Shown here: one piece after another, positions 44,801 through 52,610 of the stretch
Layout of the letters: the number at the start of each line of letters is the position of its first letter
Numbering within the stretch: position 1 is the first letter of the stretch
Source: Bradyrhizobium tropiciagri
Lineage (GTDB): Bacteria; Pseudomonadota; Alphaproteobacteria; Rhizobiales; Xanthobacteraceae
Direction of reading: 5' to 3'
Assembly: GCF_018130545.1 (NCBI RefSeq)
Contig: NZ_JAFCKF010000001.1
Span: 1,285,077 to 1,349,076, forward strand
DNA length: 64,000 bases
Translations under genes and position numbers: made by a program
Notes under the pieces: generated by a model
The model's database searches: none
What the model saw: only the letters and a program-made list of their open reading frames with translations
What the model was told of the DNA's origin: nothing

Positions 44801-45354
44801 CGGACCCCGAACACGATCGCGAACAGCGCCATCGATGCGGCGACGCCGAAGGCGGAGTCCTGCCAGAAGCGCAGCGCCTCGCTGCTGGCGCGCTCCGGCT
44901 GCAGGATCAGATAGTCGAAGCTCTTGCCGACCGCCTTGAGCTGCAACGCAATATAGGGCAGCACCCCGAGCAGCGAGGCGAGCGTCACCAGTGCCCCGAG
45001 CGACTGGCTCTTGCCGTAACGCGCCGCGATGAAATCCGAAATCGAGGTCACGTTCTGCGCCTTGGCGATCGCAATCACCTTGGCCAGCAGCGGCTGGGCG
45101 AACAGCAACACCAGCGTGGGGCCGACATAGATGCTGACGAAATCGAGCCCGCTGGTCGCAGCGCGGCCGACCGAACCGTAGAAGCTCCAGGAGGTGTTGT
45201 AGACGGCAAGTGTCAGGCAATAGCCGACCGCGGCGGCCCAGGATTTAGGCGAGACCAGCGGGCCGTCAGCGCTGCGGCGATCGCCCCACCAGGCGATCAG
45301 GAACAGCGTGGTGACATACGCCGCTGAGATCGCAAGAACAGACCAGCCCTGCAA
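41800..45354 (-). CDS. mctS: Transporter-fused hybrid sensor histidine kinase (CbrA/MctS type)
   Basis: An 1184-residue protein. Residues 1 to about 520 are a sodium:solute-symporter-like membrane domain of about 13 helices. A linker follows, then a PAS domain (about 655-770, LESVPQGICAFDPDFNITAWN), a coiled coil (RRANEDLEARVRERTEALERAKAEAEQ), the HisKA box FLAAASHDLLQPL with phospho-His near 816, an ATPase domain with NAVRYTPKGDI and DKGSGLGLAIV, and a receiver with Asp near 1102 (VVLLDYHLDGG). It probably senses transport or presence of a monocarboxylate and phosphorylates MctR. The mctP gene lies about 150 bp upstream. Confidence 0.9.
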   Translation of the reverse strand: MQGWSVLAISAAYVTTLFLIAWWGDRRSADGPLVSPKSWAAAVGYCLTLAVYNTSWSFYGSVGRAATSGLDFVSIYVGPTLVLLFAQPLLAKVIAIAKAQNVTSISDFIAARYGKSQSLGALVTLASLLGVLPYIALQLKAVGKSFDYLILQPERASSEALRFWQDSAFGVAASMALFAIVFGVRHVHASEHHRGLMLAIAFESVVKLVAFLVVVLFVLFGISSEPGALLAQLQSDPQLARILTFDITQPVWPSTIIISAIAFLCLPQAFHVAIVENETPGHTRTAAWLYPAYLVAFSLLILPIAAAGLARFGSSVDPDTFVISLPIAANAKAVSLIAFLGGLSAATGMVIMTSVALSTMLCNDVIMPLLLRWRFLGRRAETWSVSSALVAVRRLSIVGILLLAYLMHRLVNQAYPLTVIGLLSFVAVAQFGPAFIGGLFWQRANKAGTSIGIAIGFAIWAYTLLLPSAAPLWPAIEQIAREGLWQLPWLKPNALFGLEGLDPISHATLWSLGGNVACFVVFSLLGRQSTVERNQAAAFTRGSAFEAFPALSSRVLVRLDDLRSLAIRFVGAEGGAAAFDAYVAARRSGPGPRLDQSGLVDLDSIRFTENLLAGAIGAASARVVIAASLEGHSLSRRAAMAMLDEASEALRFNRRLLRGALESVPQGICAFDPDFNITAWNGRFIELLDLPGDLVRVGLPLAELIAFNVDRDEYAPSELAALLVNRDVTALTWPYVYERKRPDGTVLEIVYDRIAEGGYVSTYTDVTERHRAAEALRRANEDLEARVRERTEALERAKAEAEQANLGKTRFLAAASHDLLQPLNAARLFLSALDESLRAASGPRVVSDKERTLAGNAITALRSTEHVLDTLLDISSYDSRAVQAELADFAIADLLTQLTVEFSALARERALTLRVVDCGLVIRSDPHLLRRILQNLLSNAVRYTPKGDILLGCRRRGADLRIEVWDTGVGIAEADLGRIFQEFQRLAPGTDKGSGLGLAIVDRVSRLLGHKIDVGSRRGCGSCFAVTVPLASGPATALQRELAPVTPLASEQPLNVLCLDNDATILKGLTALLSGWGHHAVTVADPDSALAAAAICAPDVVLLDYHLDGGRSGLDFLDDLRQKSGSCIRALVITGDRGEAVRRAAKARGCEILTKPVKPANLRRFLNAEVLSRQLANNGDRHSA

Positions 45355-45462
45355 GACATCCTCACCCGGCTAACATCGTCGCCCGCGGCGCGTTGCCGAG
45401 GGGATATGAGAGAACGCCTGCATTATAGCGTTTTCGCCCCAAGGGAAGACTGAATAGCGACG

Positions 45463-45493
45463 TCGGCGGCCGGCTGCAGGGGCCGGCCGCCGA
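45463..45493. terminator. GC-rich hairpin downstream of mctP
   Basis: Arms TCGGCGGCCGG (45463-45473) and its complement (45483-45493) form an 11-12 bp stem, 14 bp after the mctP stop. A T-rich run is lacking, so it is only a probable terminator. Confidence 0.5.
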
Positions 45494-45506
45494 TCGTGGT
45501 CAAAAA

Positions 45507-46997
45507 TCAGGCGCTCTCGCGGGATAGCCGCGCCTGCGGCAAGCCCTTGAGAGCCAGGTTGACCGCTACCGCCACGACGATGTTGAGCGCGAGCGCCAAC
45601 AGGCCGGTGTAGATGGCGACAGGCCCCGCGCCGAAGTCGATGCTGTGCAGCGGCTTCAGCCCGTCCGACCAGGCGAGCCACGAGCCGCCGAGCAGGCCGA
45701 CCGCCCAGCCGATCAGGAGTGCCCGGCTCGAGAACCAGTTCAGGTAGAGGCCGAACACCAGCGCCGGCAGAGTCTGCAGGATCCAGAGACCGCCGAGCAG
45801 CTGGAGATCGAGCGCGAACTGCGTCGGCATCAACAGGATCGCGAGCAGCGCCCCCACCTTGACCAGCATCGAGGTGATCTTGGCGACCTTCGCCTCGCCC
45901 TCCGGCATGATCGAGGGATTGATCCAGACCTTCCAGAAGTTGCGGGTGAACAAGTTGGCCGCGCCGATGCTCATCACTGCGGCGGGCACCAGCGCGCCGA
46001 TTGCGATCGCCGAGAAGGCAAATCCTGCGAACCAGCCCGAGAACAGGACCTTGAACAGCGCCGGCACCACGTCGTTGTTGCTCGCGAGCTTCAACCCGGC
46101 CGCATGCCCCATATAGCCGAGCAGTGCGAGGAGACCGAGCAGCAGCGTGTAGGCCGGCAGCATCACCGCGTTCTTGCGAATGGTGTTGCCGCCCGATGAG
46201 GCGAAGATGCCGGTCAGGGTGTGCGGATACATGAAGGCAGCGAGTGCCGAGCCCAGCGCCAGCGAGGCATAGGGGAACACCTGCGCCGGCGACAGCAATA
46301 TGCCGCCCGAACCCTTGGCCTTGAAGGCGGCGTCGGCCGCGGTGAAGATCTCGCCATAGCCGCCGAGCTTGGAGGGCACGATCGCGATCGCGGCGATCAC
46401 CACGATATAGATCATGATGTCCTTGACGAAAGCGATCAGCGCCGGCGCGCGCAGCCCCGACGAATAGGTGTAGAGCGCGAGCACCAGAAAAGCCAGGATC
46501 AGCGGAATTTCGCCATGCAGACCCAGCGCCTTGATCGCCACCTCCATGCCGATCAGCTGTAGCGCGATGTAAGGCATGGTGGCCAGCACGCCGGTCGCCG
46601 CGACCGCAAGCTCCAGCCCGCGAGAGCCGTAGGCGCCTCGGACCACGTCGCCCGCGGTGACAAAGCCCTTGTCCTTGGCAACCTTCCACAGCACCGGCAT
46701 CACCGCAAACACGAAGGGATAGACGATGATGGTGTAGGGCAAAGCAAAGAAGCCGTAGGCGCCGACCGCATAGACCAGCGCCGGCACGGCAATCACGGTA
46801 TAGGCGGTGTAGAAATCGCCGCCGACCAGGAACCAGGTAATCCAGGTTCCGAACTTGCGGCCGCCGAGGCCCCACTCGTCGAGATGCGCCAGCGTCTCCG
46901 GCTTGCGCCATCGCGACGCGACGAAGCCCATTCCGGTGACGAGGACAAACAGGGCGATGAAGACAGCCAGTGCTGCCGGATCGACATTAGCCGGCAT
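45507..46997 (-). CDS. mctP: Monocarboxylate permease MctP (sodium:solute symporter family)
   Basis: A 496-residue SSS-family transporter with about 13 membrane segments. The N-terminal motif DEWGLGGRKFGTWITWFLVGGDFYTAYTVIAVPALVY and GSRGLELAVAATGVLATMPYIALQLIGMEVAIKALGL match rhizobial MctP, which imports lactate, pyruvate, propionate and alanine. The mctS-mctR pair lies downstream on the same strand. Its start lies 11 bp inside the preceding DUF3311 gene, so the two are coupled. The substrate is inferred from MctP of R. leguminosarum. Confidence 0.9.
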   Translation of the reverse strand: MPANVDPAALAVFIALFVLVTGMGFVASRWRKPETLAHLDEWGLGGRKFGTWITWFLVGGDFYTAYTVIAVPALVYAVGAYGFFALPYTIIVYPFVFAVMPVLWKVAKDKGFVTAGDVVRGAYGSRGLELAVAATGVLATMPYIALQLIGMEVAIKALGLHGEIPLILAFLVLALYTYSSGLRAPALIAFVKDIMIYIVVIAAIAIVPSKLGGYGEIFTAADAAFKAKGSGGILLSPAQVFPYASLALGSALAAFMYPHTLTGIFASSGGNTIRKNAVMLPAYTLLLGLLALLGYMGHAAGLKLASNNDVVPALFKVLFSGWFAGFAFSAIAIGALVPAAVMSIGAANLFTRNFWKVWINPSIMPEGEAKVAKITSMLVKVGALLAILLMPTQFALDLQLLGGLWILQTLPALVFGLYLNWFSSRALLIGWAVGLLGGSWLAWSDGLKPLHSIDFGAGPVAIYTGLLALALNIVVAVAVNLALKGLPQARLSRESA

Positions 46998-47163
46998 CGC
47001 GCACTCTCCTGTAGACGATGTAGGTCAGGAGCGATGTCAGCGGCACCCAGGCGAGCTGATACCAGTAGAAGAACGGAAAACCGAACAGCATCGGCTCCCT
47101 GAGATTGTAGAATGGCACGATCATCAGACCGATGAACGGCAGCAGCAACAGCAGGCGTATCAA
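46987..47163 (-). CDS. DUF3311 small membrane protein
   Basis: A 58-residue protein with two hydrophobic segments: IRLLLLLPFIGLMIVPFYN and a second containing FFYWYQLAWVPLTSLLTYIVY. It matches DUF3311 proteins, which regularly precede SSS transporters and probably assist them. It starts with TTG, 6 nt after a strong GGGGAGG ribosome site, and overlaps mctP by 11 bp. Confidence 0.82.
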   Translation of the reverse strand: MIRLLLLLPFIGLMIVPFYNLREPMLFGFPFFYWYQLAWVPLTSLLTYIVYRRVRDAG

Positions 47164-47690
47164 GCGCTCCTCCCCAGGTCGCGTGTGAGAACGACGCGCG
47201 TCTCGTCCGCGCGGCTTGATCGCGATATAGCGCCAATCGAACGGCCGCCCGCCCCCTACCTTCGCTCCGCCGCGCCCCCATACTTTCGTATCGCGGCCCG
47301 CAATCCGGATGTATTCCGGCCGTGACCGAGCAGCGTTCGGATGATCGTCACGGCATACGCCATCGGTGAAGAATTATGACGACGAATGTCGTCGGGGCGC
47401 GTGCAGACGCGCGCTTATCAAGCGCGCCCCTGTCGGCAGGTGATCCCTTCCGCCTGGTCCGCCGTTGCTATCAATTGGGGAATGGCGGAGAGAGTGTCAG
47501 TCAATCCCCATTGAAAGATAACACATTTTCGAGTTTTCCGGACCAAAACCCACGGCTTGACCTACGCCGGTATATCGGTGTTCCGCCACTGATAAAGCTC
47601 TTCCGCGTCGTCCTGTGGCATCAAGCATAGCTTCGTAGGACAGCGCGACGTACGGTTACGTGGTACGGTGGGGCTTGAGCAGCGTCTACC
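47164..47690. other. Non-coding stretch before the island
   Basis: No convincing gene. It presumably contains the promoter of the DUF3311-mctP unit near 47170-47300. A small inverted repeat GACGACGAATGTCGTC occurs near 47370. The sequence directly before 47691 does not form the 5' half of a tRNA-Arg that could pair with the repeat that follows. Confidence 0.5.
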
Positions 47691-47735
47691 CTCCGAAGGC
47701 AAATGTCACGCGTTCGAATCGTGTCGGGCGCGCCA
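47691..47735 (+). repeat. Left island attachment repeat (tRNA-Arg(CCG) 3' part)
   Basis: 45 bp running from a CTCCGAA anticodon loop (anticodon CCG) through GGCAA, variable loop, T arm ACGCG-TTCGAAT-CGTGT, acceptor strand CGGGCGC, discriminator G and CCA. 42 of 45 bases match the copy at 60803-60847 in the same orientation. No complete tRNA precedes it, so it is an att-type remnant. Confidence 0.75.
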
Positions 47736-47936
47736 ATTTCCCTCTATTTCGCAACTTGATGCACGCGCCCAGACTGAAACACTCGCTCCGCCTTGTTCGC
47801 GCGAGTAAACAATCCGAATGAAGATCGTCGCGTAGTGCCGATATCTTGGCAGAGGACGATGTTGGGCGTTAGCTCGCCGATCTGAGAGGCGATGGTTTTG
47901 CAGTAAAGGATGAATTGCAGCAACCACTCGTGGTGA

Positions 47937-48785
47937 TCAAAAATTATACCCAAACCGGAGCTTAGCCTGATAGCGCTCGTAGTTGGTAAGGTCCAACAAG
48001 CCCGGAGCGTTGCCGGCCCGGCCAGCAACTTGAGCGTTCCACGCCGCTGAAAGCCATGCGCGTTCAGAAAGCCGTGCATAAAATGTAGGACCGACGAAGA
48101 GCGCAGTTCCCACGAAGGCGTCAACACTGAGGCTCGCATAACTCCGCATGTAGCGCGCTTCTGCACCGATCAGAACGCCCGGATAAACTTGCACCGCCAT
48201 CGCCGCGGATGTTCCAAGTTGAGATTGCTGCTCCCAAAGGCCCGTCAGGCGCGAGCGGAGCGCCTCGGGCTGGTAGAAAAGATTGAGCGCCGCGAAAATG
48301 CGATCGGGTGCAAGTTCTTTGTCTGCGATAATCCAGAAATCGGTGCCGTATCTATCGACTGGCTCTCCGGTGAGGTCGTCGGCGCGGCCCCAATGCGGAT
48401 CGGCGCCGAGGGTCAGCCCGAAGGGCGCCCGCTCGCGATTAAGAACGCGATACCGCATCTCCAGCGATAGCGTGTCGATGGCTGTCTCGTGCAGGTCGTC
48501 GAGGCCGGGGACTACAGATATGCCGTGATACGCTGCGCCTACTCCAGGTTCAATCGAGAAATCCTGAAACGGGATGAACTTGACCGAGAGTTGCTGCGAC
48601 AGTGCGGTGTAAGAGCCGGCGCCCTTCCCAAGCCGGGCGGTGCTCTCGCTCTCGACCTCCCTTTCGCCGACGGCGTTCACGTCGCTGCCCAGCGTGAAGC
48701 CGAACAGGTGCGTGGTCTCAAGCTCCTCTGCAAAGCAGGCTGCGGGCAGGGTCACGAGTGCTGCCGCGATCGCCAAATGCCTCAC
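47937..48785 (-). CDS. Outer-membrane beta-barrel protein coupled to the metal exporter
   Basis: A 282-residue protein with a signal peptide (MRHLAIAAALVTLPAACFAEE). Alternating strands end in an aromatic C-terminal residue (KLRFGYNF), the usual outer-membrane barrel signature. Its start overlaps the CDF gene stop codon by 4 bp, so the two are made together. The family is unknown to me; position suggests a metal-linked porin or a barrel induced by metal. Confidence 0.75.
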   Translation of the reverse strand: MRHLAIAAALVTLPAACFAEELETTHLFGFTLGSDVNAVGEREVESESTARLGKGAGSYTALSQQLSVKFIPFQDFSIEPGVGAAYHGISVVPGLDDLHETAIDTLSLEMRYRVLNRERAPFGLTLGADPHWGRADDLTGEPVDRYGTDFWIIADKELAPDRIFAALNLFYQPEALRSRLTGLWEQQSQLGTSAAMAVQVYPGVLIGAEARYMRSYASLSVDAFVGTALFVGPTFYARLSERAWLSAAWNAQVAGRAGNAPGLLDLTNYERYQAKLRFGYNF

Positions 48786-49435
48786 AGCGCCCTTCCGCCC
48801 ATCTGTGACGCCCGTGGCTCGCTGCGAAGTTCTGCGGCGGCATGGCGTACGATTTGAAAGCCGCCTGAAAGCGCGAGGATAGCCATGATCGAGGCAACGA
48901 TCACGTCTGGCCAGCCGGTCCCGATGCCGAATACACCGATCGCAGCCAGGAGGACCGCGACGTTGCCGATTGCGTCGTTACGCGAACATATCCAGACGGA
49001 TCGCATGTTCGCGTCGCCGCTGCGGAAGCGATATAGCATGAGTGCGACGGCGCCGTTGGTAGCTAGAGCGAGCAAGCCTACCGCCCCCATGAGCTCGGCC
49101 CTCGGCAGAATCCCATGATAGGCGTGGACGATGGTCGTTGCTGCTACCCACGCGCCCAACGCAAACAAGGTGAGCCCTTTGAGGAGCGCAGCACGCGCCC
49201 GCCAGCTTAGCATCAAGCCGGTCACGCTGAGGCTGATTGCGTAGTTCGCGGCATCACCGAGAAAGTCGAGAGAGTCTGCTTGAAGCGAGCTGGAGCCGGC
49301 TACCAAGCCGGCGCCGATCTCGACGGCGAACATCCCGGCGTTGACCGCGAGCGCAATCCACAGCGCGCGTCGCCAGGCTGGTAACGTCGAAGCGTCCTCG
49401 TCAGCGCAACAGTCATCATGACAATGGTCAGCCAT
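48782..49435 (-). CDS. Cation diffusion facilitator-type metal exporter (short form)
   Basis: A 217-residue inner-membrane protein with six predicted helices. A His/Cys/Asp-rich N terminus (MADHCHDDCCADED) probably binds metal. Helix 2 has ADSLDFLGDAANY with the D-x3-D metal site, and helix 5 has RNDAIGNVAV. It lacks the usual cytoplasmic C-terminal domain, as in several MerR-linked rhizobial exporters. It probably expels Zn, Cd or Co using the proton gradient. The promoter is a MerR-type site shared with the divergent regulator. Confidence 0.86.
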   Translation of the reverse strand: MADHCHDDCCADEDASTLPAWRRALWIALAVNAGMFAVEIGAGLVAGSSSLQADSLDFLGDAANYAISLSVTGLMLSWRARAALLKGLTLFALGAWVAATTIVHAYHGILPRAELMGAVGLLALATNGAVALMLYRFRSGDANMRSVWICSRNDAIGNVAVLLAAIGVFGIGTGWPDVIVASIMAILALSGGFQIVRHAAAELRSEPRASQMGGRAL

Positions 49436-49470
49436 ACCGAGACCCGATTGTGCTCTCCTCCGGAGACGAT

Positions 49471-49501
49471 AGTATAGAACCTCTAGTGACTAGAGGAGCA
49501 A
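49471..49501 (-). promoter_or_regulatory. MerR-type promoter of the CDF gene
   Basis: On the minus strand a -35 TTGCTC (49496-49501) and -10 TATACT (49471-49476) are separated by 19 bp. That spacer carries a 17-bp palindrome CCTCTAGTGACTAGAGG, read on the plus strand at 49480-49496. Long spacers with a central dyad are diagnostic of MerR-activated promoters. Confidence 0.85.
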
Positions 49502-49508
49502 GAGGAAG

Positions 49509-49916
49509 ATGTCGGAGATGTGGTCGATCGGTGATGCGGCCCGGCGAACCATGATCAAGGTTCCGACAATCCGTTACTATGAAGAAATCGGCTTGTTGCC
49601 GGCACCTGGCCGCTCAGAAAGCAATCGCCGCCGCTATTCCGAGGACGCGATCAGGCGACTCACGTTTATCCGGCACGCTCGCGAGCTTGGCTTCGAAGTT
49701 GACACCATCCGAAAATTATTGAGGTTGCAGGACGAGCCCGATCGGCGGTGTGACGAAGTCGATGCTCTCGCTCGCGAACACCTGGCTGAAATCGAAGAAA
49801 AGATCGCGCGATTGACGGCGCTACGGCGAGAGCTGATGCGGATGTTGAAATCGTGCCGAGGAGGCCGAGTAGCCGAGTGTCGAGTTATTGAATCGATTGG
49901 AAAGTCCTCCGCCTGA
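49509..49916 (+). CDS. MerR-family metal-responsive regulator
   Basis: A 135-residue MerR protein. The winged helix-turn-helix reads MWSIGDAARRTMIKVPTIRYYEEIGLLPAPGRSESNRRRY, followed by a long dimerisation helix. Three Cys are at positions like those in ZntR/CadR: one at the helix start (RRCDEVD) and two in the C-terminal loop (KSCRGG, AECRVIE), fitting Zn, Cd or Pb sensing. It is divergent from the CDF exporter; its operator lies between the two. Confidence 0.9.
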   Translation: MSEMWSIGDAARRTMIKVPTIRYYEEIGLLPAPGRSESNRRRYSEDAIRRLTFIRHARELGFEVDTIRKLLRLQDEPDRRCDEVDALAREHLAEIEEKIARLTALRRELMRMLKSCRGGRVAECRVIESIGKSSA

Positions 49917-49955
49917 TCAGCGGTCGGGGACTCTCGAAACCGGTTGGCGTCAGGC

Positions 49956-51077
49956 CTACCCGGTGAACATCCAGAGTTGCTCGCTGGCCATGTAGCCCGC
50001 CAGCAGCATTATGCCAAAGGCGACGATAAGTGTCGCGGCGCCCGCTTCGATCGCGCGCATCGCGAGCATGCCGAACCCTGCCCGCGTCCGGGCGACGCGA
50101 TTTGCGAGCCCGCGTGCGCTGACCGCGACGATTGCGATTGCCGCTACAGTCGCGGCGGTGCCCAATCCCATGATCAGCGTCGCGCCTACACCCGTCCAGA
50201 ACAGGTCCTGGGCCAGCGCGAAGATGAGCACGATGATCGCGCCGGAACAGGGCCGCAGTCCAACCGCGATGACGGCGGACAGGCCTCGGCGCCAGCCGCC
50301 CGCGCCGGCGAGCTCCGCCGGCCCGGGCCCATGGGCATGTCCCCAAGCCGACTCGTGATGGTCGTCGTGGCAATGAAAGCTGTGCACAGCGCATCCATCG
50401 ATCATGCATCGCCCGCCGCGCATGGCCATCGCACCGAACACCCGGCCTGGCAACTGAACGGTTTGAGTACGCAAAGTCCCGGCACCCGTAGCCGAAGCAA
50501 AAGCAAGCTCGGGCGCGCGACGCCAGGTCAATTCACGGCAGGCGATCAGGAAAGAGCGACCTTTGACATAGAAAAGCCTAAGACCGATCAGGGTAACGAG
50601 AGCATAGCTGGTGATCTCGACTAGGTGGACGGTTAGCCCGATCACCTTGGCGGTTGCGCCGAGCAGAGCCGCAGCGATGGCCACGACAATGATAGCAACG
50701 ACCGATTGGATGGCTGCAGACACAAATGACAGCACAACACCGCGGCGCCAGGTCTCCTCATTGGCGACGAGGTAGGAGGAGATCACTGCTTTGCCATGCC
50801 CCGGACCCACAGCATGAAAAACGCCATAGACGAAGGAAACACCGAACAGCTCCCACATCGCGGCCCCGTCCTCCTTGGCGGCTCGGATGAAGCCCGAGAG
50901 AGAACGATAGAAGGCGGCCTGTTCCGCGAAAATCCAGCCCATCAGTCCGGATGTGGACGCGGCACTTGCCAAATGGGGCGCGCCAAACGGCGCGCTCCAC
51001 GCCGACACGATACCCATTGTGCAGGCAATGAAGATCGCCGTTAGCGCAGTCAAGGCGATGGTCTGCGATTTGATCAT
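49956..51077 (-). CDS. NicO/RcnA-family nickel-cobalt exporter
   Basis: A 373-residue membrane protein. The signature HAVGPGHGKAVISSYL, a His-rich loop with HSFHCHDDHHESAWGHAHG (a metal-binding segment in the middle), and GLRPCSGAIIVLIFALAQDL identify the NicO family. It exports Ni or Co. The Met at 51077 is chosen because it gives a 4-bp overlap with the preceding gene and a suitable GGTG site; a Met two codons upstream is possible. It is the third gene of a DUF2946-DUF1007-NicO leftward group. Confidence 0.9.
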   Translation of the reverse strand: MIKSQTIALTALTAIFIACTMGIVSAWSAPFGAPHLASAASTSGLMGWIFAEQAAFYRSLSGFIRAAKEDGAAMWELFGVSFVYGVFHAVGPGHGKAVISSYLVANEETWRRGVVLSFVSAAIQSVVAIIVVAIAAALLGATAKVIGLTVHLVEITSYALVTLIGLRLFYVKGRSFLIACRELTWRRAPELAFASATGAGTLRTQTVQLPGRVFGAMAMRGGRCMIDGCAVHSFHCHDDHHESAWGHAHGPGPAELAGAGGWRRGLSAVIAVGLRPCSGAIIVLIFALAQDLFWTGVGATLIMGLGTAATVAAIAIVAVSARGLANRVARTRAGFGMLAMRAIEAGAATLIVAFGIMLLAGYMASEQLWMFTG

Positions 51078-51712
51078 GGGCATTTCACCAGGATCTTGTT
51101 GGCGAAGATTTCTCCATAGGTGCTGGAGGGATCCAGCGGCACGGCGTCGAGCTCGCTGAGCCGCGCCTGCTCGGTCGGCGTCGGCTGGTGCGGCAGATCG
51201 TAGGTCGCGAGGCATTGCGGCGCACCGCTTAAGGAAACTGGCGTATCTTTGGCGAATTCGAAATCCACGAAGATCGAGGGGTCGTAGACCTCGATCTTCA
51301 TAGCCTTGGCTGAGACAGGTGTTTTCAGTGGCAGGGTGAAATGCAGCGTCAACGCAGCATCCTTGTATTCGAGCCAATAGTCGACCGGGTCCGCAAACTT
51401 CAGCTTCTTGCCGTCGGCGCGTGCATAGGTGAAGTAGTCGTATTCCTTCAGCGAATCCACGTTGGTCTGTGCAAGCGCGGCCAGTTCTTGCCGCGTGTAC
51501 TGGCCCTTTTTGGCATGCGAGATGCCTTGGAGCGCATAGGCGGAAAACATGTCATCGAAGGTCCAATCGTGGCGGACGCCGGTCATGCTGCCATCGGCGG
51601 CATAGACCACTTCGCTGTGGAACGTGACCCAAACATGGGGATGTGCCTCCGCACGGTTGATAGATAACAACAAGAGAAGGATCGTGCAGCAGCAACATGC
51701 GCGTTCGATCAT
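51074..51712 (-). CDS. DUF1007 periplasmic protein
   Basis: A 212-residue protein with a signal peptide (MIERACCCCTILLLLLSINRAEA) followed by HPHVWVTFHSEVVY, the start of DUF1007 proteins, and DWTFDDMFSAYALQG. DUF1007 genes regularly precede NicO exporters. The mature N-terminal HPH could bind metal. It overlaps the NicO gene by 4 bp. It probably hands nickel or cobalt to or from the exporter; that is inference. Confidence 0.85.
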   Translation of the reverse strand: MIERACCCCTILLLLLSINRAEAHPHVWVTFHSEVVYAADGSMTGVRHDWTFDDMFSAYALQGISHAKKGQYTRQELAALAQTNVDSLKEYDYFTYARADGKKLKFADPVDYWLEYKDAALTLHFTLPLKTPVSAKAMKIEVYDPSIFVDFEFAKDTPVSLSGAPQCLATYDLPHQPTPTEQARLSELDAVPLDPSSTYGEIFANKILVKCP

Positions 51713-51867
51713 GGTCCATCTGCCGAATCGAGGAATAAGGGCACCCGCAACATGCGGGGACGGCGGTCTCAAATGCGCATCAGAGTGTGATAGCGCACCG
51801 GTTGCCGCGTGCGCCTTGCGTCGCGCTCGCAGTACGTATCCCGCGGACGCACGAAAGCAGCAAGGCG

Positions 51868-52254
51868 TCAGACGGTGGGGGGCGCGCGTGACCGGAATGC
51901 CGCGTGACGCGGTCTAATGATTCGATCGGAAACTGGATGGAACGCGCAATCAATCTCGGCGAATTGCAACGGATACAGGCTTGACGGCGCATCGGGTAGT
52001 GAGGAAGTCGACAGCAGGAAGCCCGAAAAGCAGATTGGGCAGTTGTCATCATCATCGGCGAGCCGCGGCGGAAGCCGCTCCGCGAAATGCAAGCCTGACC
52101 GGGCGTGCGTGACGCCGACGATATCGGTGCGGTCTATCCTCGGGACAGCAAGATCATGCTTGTGAAGATGCGCGAATGACAGCACGAGCTGCAGCCCAAG
52201 CGCCGCCAGCGCGAGATAGGCTCCGCATCGCCGGGTGAAGGACCGTGCCGACAT
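51868..52254 (-). CDS. DUF2946-like exported protein with CxxC
   Basis: A 128-residue protein with an N-terminal signal or anchor (CGAYLALAALGLQLVLSFAHLHKHD). A conserved DDNCPICFSGFLL motif is shared with DUF2946-type proteins often found near copper, nickel or cobalt genes. The His residues near the anchor (HLHKHD) and the CPIC could bind metal. It lies upstream of the DUF1007 gene on the same strand with about 150 bp between. Confidence 0.6.
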   Translation of the reverse strand: MSARSFTRRCGAYLALAALGLQLVLSFAHLHKHDLAVPRIDRTDIVGVTHARSGLHFAERLPPRLADDDDNCPICFSGFLLSTSSLPDAPSSLYPLQFAEIDCAFHPVSDRIIRPRHAAFRSRAPPTV

Positions 52255-52411
52255 CGTTTTCGCCCCTGCCAAGGAGCCGTTCCCCTTCTGACTTCCCTCG
52301 CCCCGAAACTACCGCCATCGGCCAAACGCGCGCAATTGCCGCGCGGTACTGGCGACCATTCTGCAATGGACGAGGAAAATATGGCGGATCGAAGGGCTAT
52401 GAGCGCATCAC

Positions 52412-52600
52412 TCAGACGTTTCCTTTCGACGGAGCAGTCCCTTTCAGCCCGGTTGTGTCACTCTTGCCGGGCGTGTCATGCGGCCGCTCGCTGACCGCGT
52501 CGGTCGGTGGAAAGATGCTGTCATATATCGCCCGAGCTTCGCGAATTAAGCGAAGCCGTTCGCGTTCGGATTTCGAAATAAATCCTACGATCTCGCCCAA
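52412..52600 (-). CDS. Small protein downstream of the CobW gene
   Basis: A 62-residue protein starting at TTG with GAGGAA 6 nt upstream: GEIVGFISKSERERLRLIREARAIYDSIFPPTD, then a polar tail. A longer in-frame extension overlaps the CobW gene and is less likely. The start lies 11 bp after the stop of the unshifted CobW frame (52611), so it was probably co-transcribed with it. Unknown function. Confidence 0.5.
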   Translation of the reverse strand: MGEIVGFISKSERERLRLIREARAIYDSIFPPTDAVSERPHDTPGKSDTTGLKGTAPSKGNV

Positions 52601-52610
52601 TTGCGTTTCC

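Noticed and set aside
47640-47735. Complete tRNA-Arg gene at the left repeat
   Set aside because: The 5' half needed to pair with the acceptor CGGGCGC and with the anticodon stem is not present upstream.
47744-48166. 140-codon minus-strand frame at the 3' end of the outer-membrane protein gene
   Set aside because: Mostly overlaps the barrel gene in another frame; composition and lack of motifs argue against coding, though its last 50 codons lie in otherwise empty DNA.
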